64,000 nucleotides of DNA from Imhoffiella fuscus. Lineage in GTDB: Bacteria > Pseudomonadota > Gammaproteobacteria > Chromatiales > Chromatiaceae. Shown here one piece after another: positions 1 to 9,185 of the stretch (its first letter is position 1; each line of letters opens with the position of its first letter). The DNA is taken from the NCBI RefSeq assembly GCF_042682685.1, contig NZ_JBHUHX010000001.1:62001-126000 (forward strand), given 5' to 3'. The notes below the pieces were generated by a model. It was not told the origin of the DNA and did no database searches. It saw nothing but the letters and a program-made list of their open reading frames with translations. A program made the translations under genes and the position numbers.

Positions 1-155
1 TCCATTCGAGTCGCGCCCGCGAGCGGGGGCTCTTCCAGTCGGCCTATGTCGAGGAGTTGCTGGCCGCGCCGGATGACCATATCACTCCGTTACGCGGATC
101 GAAGCTGTGGCAGGTCGCGCTTCTGGAGATGTGGTTGCAGGAACATGGGATCTAA
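1..155 (+). CDS. Asparagine synthase-like NAGGN amidotransferase, C-terminal end
   Basis: Only the last 50 codons lie in the window (reading from base 3, TAA at 153-155). The tail, ending in LLEMWLQEHGI, resembles the end of class B asparagine synthetases. Because the next two genes are the N-acetylglutaminylglutamine synthetase and the NAGGN-associated M42 peptidase, this is most likely the amidotransferase that converts N-acetylglutaminylglutamine to its amide. The identity rests mainly on synteny; the glutaminase and ATP-binding domains are outside the window. Confidence 0.7.
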   Translation, partial: HSSRARERGLFQSAYVEELLAAPDDHITPLRGSKLWQVALLEMWLQEHGI

Positions 156-204
156 GGGCTCGATACCTCGTCCGATCAACGCGAGCGATACAGGACATGC
201 GACG

Positions 205-1953
205 ATGAATACCAAAGACCGCATCCATCACCGTCTCGAGCGCAGCCGTGCCCCATCGGTGAAGAACTGGGACCGGCGACCACGCGCCGATCAGGAGTTG
301 GGTGAGTCTGCGACGGTCGATTGCGGCTGGGGTCGGCTGTTGTTCGGACAGACCTTCACTGACCCCATGGTCTTGGCTGCGGCGCTTCAGGACGAGCGTC
401 CGGGCAAGCGGGACGTCGCGCTCTATCTGAGCGATCCGCACGTGGTGCTGTCCTATGCGCCTCAGGATCTCTTTCTCGATCCGTCCCATACCTTCCGGCT
501 CTGGCTGGAGCGCTATCAGTCCTGTCAGCGACGTCCCAAGGGATTTCAGATCCGACTGCTCAACAGCCGTGCCGACGCCGAGGCGATCCAGCGTCTCTAC
601 ATCGCTCGGGGGATGGTGCCGCCCGGGGCCGATTTCATCTGGGACCACCGAACCTCGAAGGTGCTGACCTACTGGGTCGCCGAGGACGATCAGGACGGAT
701 CGCTCTTGGGTGTGGTGACCGGTGTCGATCACGCCGCTGCCTTCGACGATCCCGAGAACGGCGCCAGTCTCTGGGCCTTGTCGGTGGATGGGCAGGCCCC
801 CTATCCGGGGATCGGCGAGGCGCTGGTGCGCCAGGTGATCGAATACTTCCTCGCTCGTGGCCGGTCATTTCTGGACCTTTCGGTCATTCACGACAACGCC
901 AATGCGATCCGGCTCTATCAGAAACTGGGCTTCGAGCGCATTCCCGCCTTCGCGCTCAAGAACAAGAACGCCTTCAACGAGCCACTGTTCATGGGACGCC
1001 AGCCGGAGGGCGATCTCAATCCCTATGCCAGCATCATCGTCAACGAGGCGCGTCGGCGCGGGATCGGGATCGAGGTGATCGATGCCTCGGCCGGCTATTT
1101 CGCGCTGGTGCTCGGCGGACGCCGGATCGTCTGTCGAGAGAGTTTGAGCGAGTTGACCAGCGCGGTTGCCATGAGCCGCTGCGACGACAAGGCGGTCACC
1201 CATCGGCTGCTGCGGCATGCCGGGTTGCGGGTGCCCGAGCAGGCGCGTTTCGAGGCGCTCGATCAGGCCGAGGCATTCCTGTCGCGTCTCGGCAGCCTGG
1301 TGGTCAAGCCGGCGCGGGGAGAGCAGGGGGCTGGAATCAGTGTCGATGTGCGCGATGCCGAGACATTGGAGCGGGCGATCGCTGCGGCTAAAGGGGTGTG
1401 CGAGACGGTCATCCTGGAGGAGTACGTCGAGGGCGACGATCTGCGGATCGTGGTGATCGACTCCCAGGTCGTGGCCGCCGCGATTCGGCGTCCGGCCCAG
1501 ATCGTGGGAACCGGTCAGCACAGCATTCGCGATCTGATCCAGGCGCAGAGCCGACGTCGCCGGGCGGCGACCGGGGGCGAGAGTGCGATTCCCATGGATT
1601 CGGAGACCGAGCGCTGCGTGACCCAGGCCGGCTACGATCTGGACGATCTCTTGCCCGAGGGTGAGTTCCTGCAGGTACGCAAGACGGCCAATCTGCACAC
1701 CGGGGGCACCATCCATGACGTGACCGCCGATCTGCATCCCCGTCTGGCCGAGGCGGCCATCGCCGCAGCGCGCGCGATCGATATACCGGTGACTGGGCTG
1801 GATATGATCGTTCCCTCCGTTGGCGGAACGGATTATGTCATCATCGAGGCCAACGAGCGGCCGGGTTTGGCCAACCACGAGCCGCAGCCGACGGCGGAGC
1901 GTTTCGTCGATCTGCTTTTTCCCCAGACGGCTGCCCGTGAGGACGACACGTGA
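205..1953 (+). CDS. ngg: N-acetylglutaminylglutamine synthetase (GNAT plus ATP-grasp)
   Basis: A 582-residue two-domain enzyme for the cytoplasmic osmolyte NAGGN. Residues about 60-275 form a GNAT acetyltransferase domain (for example the stretch DNANAIRLYQKLGFERIP), and residues about 310-575 form an ATP-grasp ligase (VVKPARGEQGAGISVDV, ILEEYVEGDDLRIVVI, IIEANERPGL). The pair would acetylate a glutamine and ligate it to a second one. The start at ATG 205 gives MNTKDRIHHRLERS, typical of the family; an upstream in-frame ATG at 46 would overlap the preceding gene. The stop overlaps the GTG start of the next gene, so the genes form an operon and are probably translationally coupled. The product is expected under osmotic stress. 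Confidence 0.88.
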   Translation: MNTKDRIHHRLERSRAPSVKNWDRRPRADQELGESATVDCGWGRLLFGQTFTDPMVLAAALQDERPGKRDVALYLSDPHVVLSYAPQDLFLDPSHTFRLWLERYQSCQRRPKGFQIRLLNSRADAEAIQRLYIARGMVPPGADFIWDHRTSKVLTYWVAEDDQDGSLLGVVTGVDHAAAFDDPENGASLWALSVDGQAPYPGIGEALVRQVIEYFLARGRSFLDLSVIHDNANAIRLYQKLGFERIPAFALKNKNAFNEPLFMGRQPEGDLNPYASIIVNEARRRGIGIEVIDASAGYFALVLGGRRIVCRESLSELTSAVAMSRCDDKAVTHRLLRHAGLRVPEQARFEALDQAEAFLSRLGSLVVKPARGEQGAGISVDVRDAETLERAIAAAKGVCETVILEEYVEGDDLRIVVIDSQVVAAAIRRPAQIVGTGQHSIRDLIQAQSRRRRAATGGESAIPMDSETERCVTQAGYDLDDLLPEGEFLQVRKTANLHTGGTIHDVTADLHPRLAEAAIAAARAIDIPVTGLDMIVPSVGGTDYVIIEANERPGLANHEPQPTAERFVDLLFPQTAAREDDT

Positions 1954-3059
1954 AACTACCTCGAATCGATTCCGACTATCTGGTCGACATCCTGCTTCGG
2001 TTGCTATTCACTCCGAGCCCATCGGGCTATACCGATCGGGTCGTGCACCTGGTCAGCGAGGAGCTGGAGCGTCTCGGCGTTCCCTTCGAGCTTACCCGGC
2101 GCGGGGCCATTCGGGCGACCCTTAAGGGGCGCGTCTCGGAGCCGGATCGGGCCGTGGTCGCTCATATCGATACGCTCGGGGCCATGGTCAAGTCGCTCAA
2201 GGACAATGGTCGGCTCGTGCTGGTGCCGGTTGGTCACTGGAACGGGCGCTTCGCCGAGGGTGCGCGCGCCACGCTCTTCACGGATCACGGCCAATGGCGC
2301 GGCACCATCCTGCCGCTCAAGGCATCTGGGCACACCTTCGCGCCCGAGATCGACAATCAGCCCGGTGGTTGGGATCACGTCGAGTTCCGTATCGACGCCA
2401 AGGTGCGGTCTCTGCAGGACCTGCTGCGACTCGGGGTCCATGTTGGCGATTTCCTCGCCATCGATCCGACCCCTGAGATCACGGATACCGGCTTCATCAA
2501 TTCGCGCCATCTCGACGACAAGGCCGGCGCCGCCGTGCTACTCGCTTCGATCGAGGCGCTGATGCGCGAGGGCTTCGACCTGCCGGTCGACTGTCATCCG
2601 CTCTTCACCATCTCGGAAGAGGTCGGGTCCGGCGCCTCGGCCGCGCTGCATCAGGACGTCGCCGAGATGCTCACCATCGATAACGGCACCAGCGCGCCTG
2701 GCCAGAACTCCAGCGAGTTCGGCGTCACCATCGCCATGGCCGACCAGAGTGGACCTTTCGATTATCACCTGACCCATCGCATCATCCAGCTCTGCCAGGA
2801 GTTCTCCATCCAGCATCAGCGCGACGTCTTCAAGTACTACCGCTCGGACAGCGCGGCCGCGCTGGAGGCGGGCAACGACGTGCGTACCGCCTTGGTCACT
2901 TTCGGCGTGGACGCCTCTCACGGATACGAACGCATTCATCTGGATGCGCTCGAATCCCTGGCGCGGCTGGTCTCCGTCTATATGCAGGGTCCTCCGCTCT
3001 ATAGCCGCGACCGCTTCGGCATCGGGCCGCGCGCCGGTTTTCCGATCCAGCCGGGCTGA
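1950..3059 (+). CDS. NAGGN-system M42 family metallopeptidase
   Basis: A 369-residue M42/M20-type aminopeptidase, full length for the family. Metal-binding and catalytic elements visible are AHIDTLG near residue 72, HLDDKAGAAVLL near 190, ISEEVGSG near 223, and the C-terminal DASHGYERIHLDAL. Members of this subgroup are found as the third gene of NAGGN loci; the substrate is not established, and turnover of the dipeptide osmolyte is the natural guess. It begins with GTG at 1950, overlapping the TGA of the synthetase by four bases. The operon appears to end here, because a strong hairpin follows about 80 bases downstream. Confidence 0.85.
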   Translation: MKLPRIDSDYLVDILLRLLFTPSPSGYTDRVVHLVSEELERLGVPFELTRRGAIRATLKGRVSEPDRAVVAHIDTLGAMVKSLKDNGRLVLVPVGHWNGRFAEGARATLFTDHGQWRGTILPLKASGHTFAPEIDNQPGGWDHVEFRIDAKVRSLQDLLRLGVHVGDFLAIDPTPEITDTGFINSRHLDDKAGAAVLLASIEALMREGFDLPVDCHPLFTISEEVGSGASAALHQDVAEMLTIDNGTSAPGQNSSEFGVTIAMADQSGPFDYHLTHRIIQLCQEFSIQHQRDVFKYYRSDSAAALEAGNDVRTALVTFGVDASHGYERIHLDALESLARLVSVYMQGPPLYSRDRFGIGPRAGFPIQPG

Positions 3060-3138
3060 TTCGAGGCGTTCGTCCAAGCGTCTTGCAGCGCTTTGCGCTC
3101 ACAGTCGATCACGGCGCGTCTCGTCGAGGGGGACTGGT

Positions 3139-3172
3139 GTATTCGCACTTCGAGCGCCCGAAGTGCGAATAC
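3139..3172. terminator. Perfect 14-bp inverted repeat after NAGGN operon
   Basis: GTATTCGCACTTCG (3139-3152) is followed by a 6-base loop and its exact complement (3159-3172). It lies about 80 bases past the M42 peptidase stop. A short 8-base palindrome ATTCGAAT follows at 3173-3180, but no T-run does, so it is not a textbook intrinsic terminator. It may be a transcript-end hairpin or one copy of a dispersed palindrome. Confidence 0.4.
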
Positions 3173-3222
3173 ATTCGAATCTCCAAAATCGGACATTCGT
3201 CGTTGGTCGCTTCTTGAACGAT

Positions 3223-3240
3223 CTGTGAATCCCGTCACAG
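3223..3240. promoter_or_regulatory. CRP/Vfr-like binding palindrome
   Basis: CTGTGA-ATCCCG-TCACAG is a perfect match to the TGTGA-N6-TCACA core recognised by CRP-type regulators. It sits 109 bases before the start of the TPR protein gene at 3349 and is the best candidate for a regulatory site of the three-gene cassette. No convincing -35/-10 pair was identified near it, so the promoter position is unknown. Confidence 0.5.
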
Positions 3241-3348
3241 TCTCGGCATATTGGCACCCAAGGGACGGCGCACTCGCATTGCGTCGGGGATGAGGATGTC
3301 TCCACAATAAGTGGAAGCCTTCACATTCAGACCAGGGAGCGGCCCTCG

Positions 3349-6300
3349 ATGGCTACGGATCAGGACAAGGCGAACCCGCACGTTCGTCACACCCCGGATA
3401 TGGCGGACACGACCAAGGGGGGCGGGAAGACACGGGAACTGCTGCTCCTGGTTCTGCTCCTTCTCGTCCTCTTCTACGCCCTTTTCGCCAGTCCGATCGC
3501 GCCCTGGCCCCTGTTTGCGACTGGGTACCAGCAGGCGTCGACGCCCGGATCCAGGAGCCCGCATCCCTTCGATGAACGACCGCTGCCGGTCTCCTATCTC
3601 GAAAGCCCCCCGCGCGACAAGCGCCTCGTCGCCGCCTTGCCGATCGCGCTGGAGCTGCGCCAGGGTCTCGCCGACGCCGCGCAGGCCCCGGCAGCCGTCG
3701 ATGTCGAGGTCCGCGATGGCGCTGGGGACGATTATCAGGTCGAATACCGGCTGGACGGCCGTCTTCATCGCCTCACCCTGTCCGCCCTGCCGGAGCGCTC
3801 CGACGCCAACCTGATCGCGCTGCGGACCCTGCTCGACGCGCTCGCGCCGAAGCCGCCGACCATTGCGGCCGAGGCAGTGCCGGGAAGGCAGCAACCGATT
3901 CCGCTCAACAGCCGCGACATGCTGCATGCATTGGCCGATCTGGATAGACGACTCGACGCAGCCCCGGAGGCAGATATCCTCCTCCAGGCCGCCGAGCTCT
4001 ATGCCTGGGAGGCCTTCTTCAAGACCGCCGTGACCGACAGCGGCGTCGCCGACCTTCTGGCGACGCGCGCCCTGGCCGCCTATCTGGCCTCCGGTGCGCG
4101 GGATCCCTTCGTCGAGGGCCTGGTCTGGCTTGCGCTCGACCTGCCGGCGCCCGCGCTGGCGTCGCTTGAAACCGCCCCCGAGATGGATCGGAGTCGCTTG
4201 CTCATCGCCTTCGTCAAGCGCGATCTGGATGGACTTCAAACCGCGTCCGAGGCGGGCAGCGACGATGCGAAGCTCGCGAGCTATCTGCTCGCGCGCGCCA
4301 GCCGCGAAAGCGGCATGGGTTCCGATGGATCGGCCCTCATCAAGCGTTTCGCGGGCGACTATGTGGATTTCATCCATCTCGCCGAATACGCCGCCTCGAT
4401 CCGTGTCGTCGGGGTCAGCAATTCCCATGTCCGCCAGTACCCGCTCGATCTCCTCGAAACCCACCTGGAGATCCTGGGCGAGCTGGTCGAGCCGGCCTCG
4501 CTGATGTCCGATCCCGACCTGGTCGCGACCGCACGACTCGGGACCACGCGGAACGAGGCCCTGCCGCACTGGGTCCAGCTGGAATCGCGACTCCTGGGCC
4601 AGCCGCTGCGGATGCGGCAGGCCAGCCATCTCTTCGACATGGACTTGGTGAAGACGCTGCTCGCGCTGGAGATGCAGGACGCCCTCTACTATCAGGTGAC
4701 CTTCGAGGCCCAGGGACTTGGCCGTCCCCCGCGAGCGAGCGAGATCGCGCAGCTGATCGAGCAGGCCTACCCCGACGCTCCGCTGCGCCAAACCGCTTGG
4801 ATCTGGGTGCGCGGCTATGATCCGGAGGTCGAGACGCGGATCCAGTTTTTTAAGACATTGAGTCTCGACGGAGCGGATCGTCGTCTGCTCAGCGATTTCA
4901 TTCTTTTCTTGCACACCTCCAAGAATGCTGCGGATTTTCCCAAGGTGCTCGACGCCCTGGACGCACTGCATGCCCTCAGCGACCCGGCGCGGGGAGATCT
5001 GCTCGCTCTCGTCTCCTCCTGTCGCGATCTCCATCTCGTCAACGGCTGTGCGCGCCCGCAGCTCGACCTGGCCATGGCCGCCGCGCCCTTCGACTACGAG
5101 GTCGCGCGCGAGATCGTCGGCCTGAAGCTGTCTCCGAGCGCCTTCGGCGCCTACGCCGAGGGCATCGAACATCTTCCGGCGATCCTCTACCTCAAGGGCA
5201 AGCTGTCGAAGGAGGCGGGGGACTCTGCCGTCGCCGAGACCGAGCTGCGCCGCGCCATTGCGGCGAATCCCAGCGACAGCAAGCCCTATGATCTGCTTTC
5301 GACCATGCTGATCGACGACGGCAAGCCGCAGCAGGCCATCGAGGTCATGCAGTCCTATCTGGAGCACGATCACACCACGCTGACGGCGGGGCGCTTGCGG
5401 ATCAGCATCGGCGATCTGGAGATGGACGCCGGCAATGTCGAGACGGCCTATCCCATCCTGGAACAAGCTGCCAGGAACGGAACCGGCTATGGCCTCATCG
5501 GCTTCGCCTTGGCGAGCGAGCGCACCGGCCGCGAACTGCAGGCCGAAAAGTACTTCACGACTGCAGCCAAGCGCTATCCGAGGGGCCGCGCGCCCGCCGA
5601 GCTGGCCCTCTTCTACCTGCGCCAGGGCAACCGCGCCGCAGCCCTGCAGGTGCTGCGAACCTACAGACGCTACAACGCCGCCGACTATTTCGTGCCGTGG
5701 CTGGCCAAATACGCCCACGAAGCGGGAGATCCATCGCTAGCCGTCGAACTCGCACAGGAGGCGTCGCCCTCTGACTGGAAAGGAATCCGGGTGCGCAGTT
5801 CCCTGGCCAGGGAATTCCTCGAACTCGACGAGCCGGCGACGGCCGCCGAGCTCTATGGCGCCCTTGCCCGCGACATCACGGACCCCCGTCGCACGTACCC
5901 CCACAACTACGCCCCGCGCTATCTCGCGGCGAGCGAGGCCGCGCAGCCGGGCTCGACCGCGCCGTTGCTTCGGGAGCTGCTCGACCTCTATTCCAAGACC
6001 ATCCCCACCGTCACGGAGTACCTCGGGGTGCACTTGCTCATGAACGACGAGCCAAGGCTTGCGGTTCCGGTTTTCCTCGAACGCATGGATCTGTCGCCGT
6101 ATCGCGCCGACATCTCCCTGCTGATGGCGGCCCTCGCCTGGCGCGAGGGCGGAGGTGTCGACGCCGAGCAGCAGCACGCGATCCTGGCGCGACTTCAGGA
6201 CTTCGACGACGACTGGCTCGCCACGCGCGTGCGCTTCCTCACCCGACAGATCGACGCGCCCACACTGCTCGCCACCGCCAAGGGCCGCTCGCGCCTCTGC

Positions 6301-6465
6301 GAGGCGCACTACTTCCTGGGCGCGATCGCCGCAGAGCAAGGCCGCCGCGCGGAGGCGGAGCGTCACCTCACGATCAGCCTGCAGACCCGCGCCGCCAACT
6401 ACATGGAGTATCAGTATGCCTACGACCTCTTGCGCAAGCTCGACGACAAGGAAGACGAGCGCTAA
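3349..6465 (+). CDS. Membrane-anchored TPR repeat protein
   Basis: A 1038-residue protein with one N-terminal membrane segment (LLLLVLLLLVLFYALFASPIAPWPLFA, residues about 30-55) and a long alpha-helical, Ala/Leu-rich remainder. Tetratricopeptide-like pairs are clearest from about residue 600 on (YLKGKLSKEAGDSAVAETELRRAIAANPSD, and RYPRGRAPAELALFYLRQGNRAAALQVL). The topology suggests the repeat domain lies in the periplasm, where it would scaffold other proteins. A GGGAGC ribosome site precedes the ATG. The next gene, an exported metallopeptidase, starts inside its 3' end, so the two are coupled. I do not recognise a named family. Confidence 0.75.
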   Translation: MATDQDKANPHVRHTPDMADTTKGGGKTRELLLLVLLLLVLFYALFASPIAPWPLFATGYQQASTPGSRSPHPFDERPLPVSYLESPPRDKRLVAALPIALELRQGLADAAQAPAAVDVEVRDGAGDDYQVEYRLDGRLHRLTLSALPERSDANLIALRTLLDALAPKPPTIAAEAVPGRQQPIPLNSRDMLHALADLDRRLDAAPEADILLQAAELYAWEAFFKTAVTDSGVADLLATRALAAYLASGARDPFVEGLVWLALDLPAPALASLETAPEMDRSRLLIAFVKRDLDGLQTASEAGSDDAKLASYLLARASRESGMGSDGSALIKRFAGDYVDFIHLAEYAASIRVVGVSNSHVRQYPLDLLETHLEILGELVEPASLMSDPDLVATARLGTTRNEALPHWVQLESRLLGQPLRMRQASHLFDMDLVKTLLALEMQDALYYQVTFEAQGLGRPPRASEIAQLIEQAYPDAPLRQTAWIWVRGYDPEVETRIQFFKTLSLDGADRRLLSDFILFLHTSKNAADFPKVLDALDALHALSDPARGDLLALVSSCRDLHLVNGCARPQLDLAMAAAPFDYEVAREIVGLKLSPSAFGAYAEGIEHLPAILYLKGKLSKEAGDSAVAETELRRAIAANPSDSKPYDLLSTMLIDDGKPQQAIEVMQSYLEHDHTTLTAGRLRISIGDLEMDAGNVETAYPILEQAARNGTGYGLIGFALASERTGRELQAEKYFTTAAKRYPRGRAPAELALFYLRQGNRAAALQVLRTYRRYNAADYFVPWLAKYAHEAGDPSLAVELAQEASPSDWKGIRVRSSLAREFLELDEPATAAELYGALARDITDPRRTYPHNYAPRYLAASEAAQPGSTAPLLRELLDLYSKTIPTVTEYLGVHLLMNDEPRLAVPVFLERMDLSPYRADISLLMAALAWREGGGVDAEQQHAILARLQDFDDDWLATRVRFLTRQIDAPTLLATAKGRSRLCEAHYFLGAIAAEQGRRAEAERHLTISLQTRAANYMEYQYAYDLLRKLDDKEDER

Positions 6466-7723
6466 GTCAGGTCTCGTTCTCGCCCTGCTCTGCCTCGTCG
6501 GCGCCGCCACTGGGGCGACGGCGGGCGAGAACTTCTCGAATCCCTTGCTCGACTACTTTCGGCGCGACACCGGCCGCGAAGATCCGCGTCTCATGATGGA
6601 TCGCTATGCGACCGTCATCACGCAGGTCAGCGGTCTCAGGCTCGACCCCTTGCCTCAGGTCGAGTCCGCGTCGCGTGGCGATGTCCTCGCCACCTACTTC
6701 AAGCAATCGCCGTTTCTCTGGGACGCGGCCCAGGCAGAGGAGGTCGACGGCCAGATCGCGCTCTTCCGCACTCTGGGCCTCATCCCTGCGGACTTCGCGC
6801 TTGCCGCCAGAGACCGCATGTCGCCCTTGACCGACATCGCCGGCGTCTATGACCCGTCCGGGAAGCACGTTCTTCTGGTGAAAGGCGCATCCGGCGACGA
6901 GCTCGCGCAGACACTGATCCACGAGCTGGTTCATGCCGCGCAGGATCAGGCTATCGGTTTGACGGCGTACCAGGAGCGGCACCCCGGCACGCTGGATGCG
7001 ACGCTGGCCGCAACCGCGCTCCTGGAGGGGCAGGCACAAGCCGTCCAGGTTCTGCAGATGCTCCAATCCCAGATGCCGGACGACGCCGAGACCTATCTCG
7101 CCGAGATCCTGAGCGAGCCCGTGGAACTCGTCCCGACACCGGGCGAGCGGTTCCTCGGCGAACTGAGCGTCGTTCCCTATGCCGCCGGAGCCCTCTTCGT
7201 GCTTCAGCGCTATCAGGACGGCCAGGAACGGGACTTTGCCGCCATGTTCGACCGGGTGCCGACCACGACGGAACAGATCCTGCATCGCGACAAATTCGTC
7301 GCGGGCGAGGAGCCGGAGCAATCGCCCCTGGTGGGCAAGGCCGACGCCATCGCCAAGGCGCTCGGCGGACAGGTGCTCTATCAGACCCGTCTGGGCGAGC
7401 TGGTGATTGCCAGCCTGATCGCCCAAGGTGACGAAGAATCCGCCTCCCGGGCCGCCGCAGGCTGGAATGGGGATTGGGCCGTCGTGATCCAGACGCGCGA
7501 CGGCGCCAATATCGCCTTGCTGGATACCCTGTGGGACAGTGCGGAGGACGCTGCGGATGTCGTCGCCGTCCTGAATGCGCCGGTGCCGGCCGAGACGATG
7601 CGGGATGCGCCGCCGAGACCTCGCATCCTGCACGACACCAAGCGGGTCTTGCTCATCGCCGGGCCAGACGATGTGGTGACCGAGACCGAAGCGGCGGTCC
7701 GGACGCTCGATCTTGCACCCTAG
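6416..7723 (+). CDS. Exported HExxH metallopeptidase, unknown family
   Basis: The protein has 435 residues when started at ATG 6416, which overlaps the TPR gene by 50 bases. The N-terminus has a basic stretch, a hydrophobic core (LVLALLCLVGAATGA) and an Ala-X-Ala-type end near residue 36, so it should be exported. HELVHAAQDQ at residues 169-178 is a zinc-protease HExxH motif; LLEGQAQ (E204) is a suitable third ligand, as in gluzincins. The remainder has no recognised domain. Tight coupling to the TPR protein suggests the two work together at the cell envelope. The exact start is uncertain. Confidence 0.7.
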   Translation: MPTTSCASSTTRKTSAKSGLVLALLCLVGAATGATAGENFSNPLLDYFRRDTGREDPRLMMDRYATVITQVSGLRLDPLPQVESASRGDVLATYFKQSPFLWDAAQAEEVDGQIALFRTLGLIPADFALAARDRMSPLTDIAGVYDPSGKHVLLVKGASGDELAQTLIHELVHAAQDQAIGLTAYQERHPGTLDATLAATALLEGQAQAVQVLQMLQSQMPDDAETYLAEILSEPVELVPTPGERFLGELSVVPYAAGALFVLQRYQDGQERDFAAMFDRVPTTTEQILHRDKFVAGEEPEQSPLVGKADAIAKALGGQVLYQTRLGELVIASLIAQGDEESASRAAAGWNGDWAVVIQTRDGANIALLDTLWDSAEDAADVVAVLNAPVPAETMRDAPPRPRILHDTKRVLLIAGPDDVVTETEAAVRTLDLAP

Positions 7724-7858
7724 CCCATAATCGATTGGGCAAGAATTCGCGAGGCCGGTCATGAATCCGTGGCCGGTCGCCGAATACCCGCGCCATGAGC
7801 GCACCGGGCGGCGATTCGCTCCGCCCGCATACTCACAATCCCGCTGGAGGCCCGAGCC

Positions 7859-8959
7859 ATGTCCATGCTCCTGACCGTTCTGGGCAGTACCCTCGCCTAC
7901 CTCGTCCAGACGACGATCTGCCGCCTGTTCGGCTGGCTGCGTCCGAAGCCACCGGCCAAGCTGGATTACAGCGCCATCTACAGCTCGCCCGAGTACAGCG
8001 TCGAGACCCACGGAGACTGCCAGGCCGGCACCTATATCGAGGTCTACCGGCCGGCGACGCCCTTCCTCGGCGACAACGGCCGTCCGAAGGCGGTGATCTT
8101 CCTGCACGGGTTCGCGCTCGGCGCCTCGCAGATCTACCGCGCCCATCTGGAGCATCTGGTCAGGCAGGGCTACAGCGTCTTCTATCCCAACTACCAGACC
8201 GGATTCTGCCGGTTCCCGGACAGCGGGCTGATGACCGTCGCGGAGCTGCTCGACGAGATCTTCGGCGACGGGCTCGTTCCGTCTCAGGAAAAATGGCTGA
8301 AGAATGCCCTGGCAAGCGTCGCCGACGCCTACGTTCGGTCCGGGTTCGGCCCAGGCGAGCCAGTGGATACCTACGTCTACGGCCACTCCCTGGGCGGTCT
8401 GTTCGCGCTCAGCTGGCCCTATTACGTGCAGCAGGAGGGCTACCCGGACAACCTGCTGCCGCTGCAGGTGCTCACCGCCGACCCGATCCCCAGCACCTCG
8501 ACCGCGTCGGCGCCCGGCAAGTTCGGCAAGGCGCTGAACAGCCTCGCCGACGATGTGGACATTCGCGTCACCGGCACCGCCCTGACCATGCCGGTCGCCA
8601 TCCTTCACGGCGACTCGGACTGGATCGTGCCCAAGGCCCAGTGGGACACACCCTTCGGCTACATCGCCACCGAACACAAGCGCATGTTCCTGTCCTACAC
8701 CGACACCCACGGCTGTCCCGGCCATTTCGCCAACCACGAGCAGGCCACCGACGACACCAGTTTCTTCCCGCCGCTGCTCGCGCAGCTGATGCTCGACGGC
8801 GTCGGCACGGAAGACGACCTGGATTGGCGCTACCTCTGGTTCGCGCTCGACCGGGTCATCCGCGAAGGCGAGCGGGCCGACCAGCTAAGCTTCGACCTGG
8901 GAGTCTGGTCCGATGGTCGTCCGGTGCGTCCGGTCAGCGTCTACCTCCCCAGCAACTGA
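7859..8959 (+). CDS. Alpha/beta hydrolase (lipase-like)
   Basis: A 366-residue alpha/beta-hydrolase-fold protein. GHSLGG at residues 175-180 is the nucleophile elbow (Ser177); KAVIFLHGFALG near residue 80 supplies the oxyanion-hole strand; HGDSDWIVPKAQ near 250 and DTHGCPGHF near 285 are plausible sites for the acid and His. A hydrophobic N-terminus (MLLTVLGSTLAYLVQTTICRLF) could anchor it to the membrane. A GGAGGCCC ribosome site precedes ATG 7859. It follows the metallopeptidase after 135 bases on the same strand and may share its transcript. Substrate unknown. Confidence 0.75.
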   Translation: MSMLLTVLGSTLAYLVQTTICRLFGWLRPKPPAKLDYSAIYSSPEYSVETHGDCQAGTYIEVYRPATPFLGDNGRPKAVIFLHGFALGASQIYRAHLEHLVRQGYSVFYPNYQTGFCRFPDSGLMTVAELLDEIFGDGLVPSQEKWLKNALASVADAYVRSGFGPGEPVDTYVYGHSLGGLFALSWPYYVQQEGYPDNLLPLQVLTADPIPSTSTASAPGKFGKALNSLADDVDIRVTGTALTMPVAILHGDSDWIVPKAQWDTPFGYIATEHKRMFLSYTDTHGCPGHFANHEQATDDTSFFPPLLAQLMLDGVGTEDDLDWRYLWFALDRVIREGERADQLSFDLGVWSDGRPVRPVSVYLPSN

Positions 8960-9185
8960 TCCGGGCGCCTATCTTGGCTGCCGCGAGCGCGACCGCGCCG
9001 AAGCGCTGATCGACCAACGGCGCGCGGGATCCGATCCTGCGGGTCGGTGAGGAGGATCGCCTGGGGCGGGAGGTAGACGCCCCAGCAAACACTGCTGCCT
9101 GGGGCCTCTCGGTGCGGGTCGTTCTCAACGTCGAATAGCGCCTCAAGCGGCCGTACCGATGAATATCGGGGGCCGCCGAGGGCGA

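Noticed and set aside
3235..5718. 827-codon open frame on the minus strand opposite the TPR protein
   Set aside because: It is a codon-bias shadow of a GC-rich gene: low-complexity composition, no domain, and it covers a better-supported plus-strand gene.
6467..8737. 756-codon minus-strand frame opposite the metallopeptidase and hydrolase
   Set aside because: It spans two supported genes and their gap; no motif or ribosome site supports it.
8960..9185. Open frame at the end of suhB region (minus strand, VYLPPQAILLTDPQD)
   Set aside because: The frame overlaps suhB in another phase and has no start signal; treated as chance.
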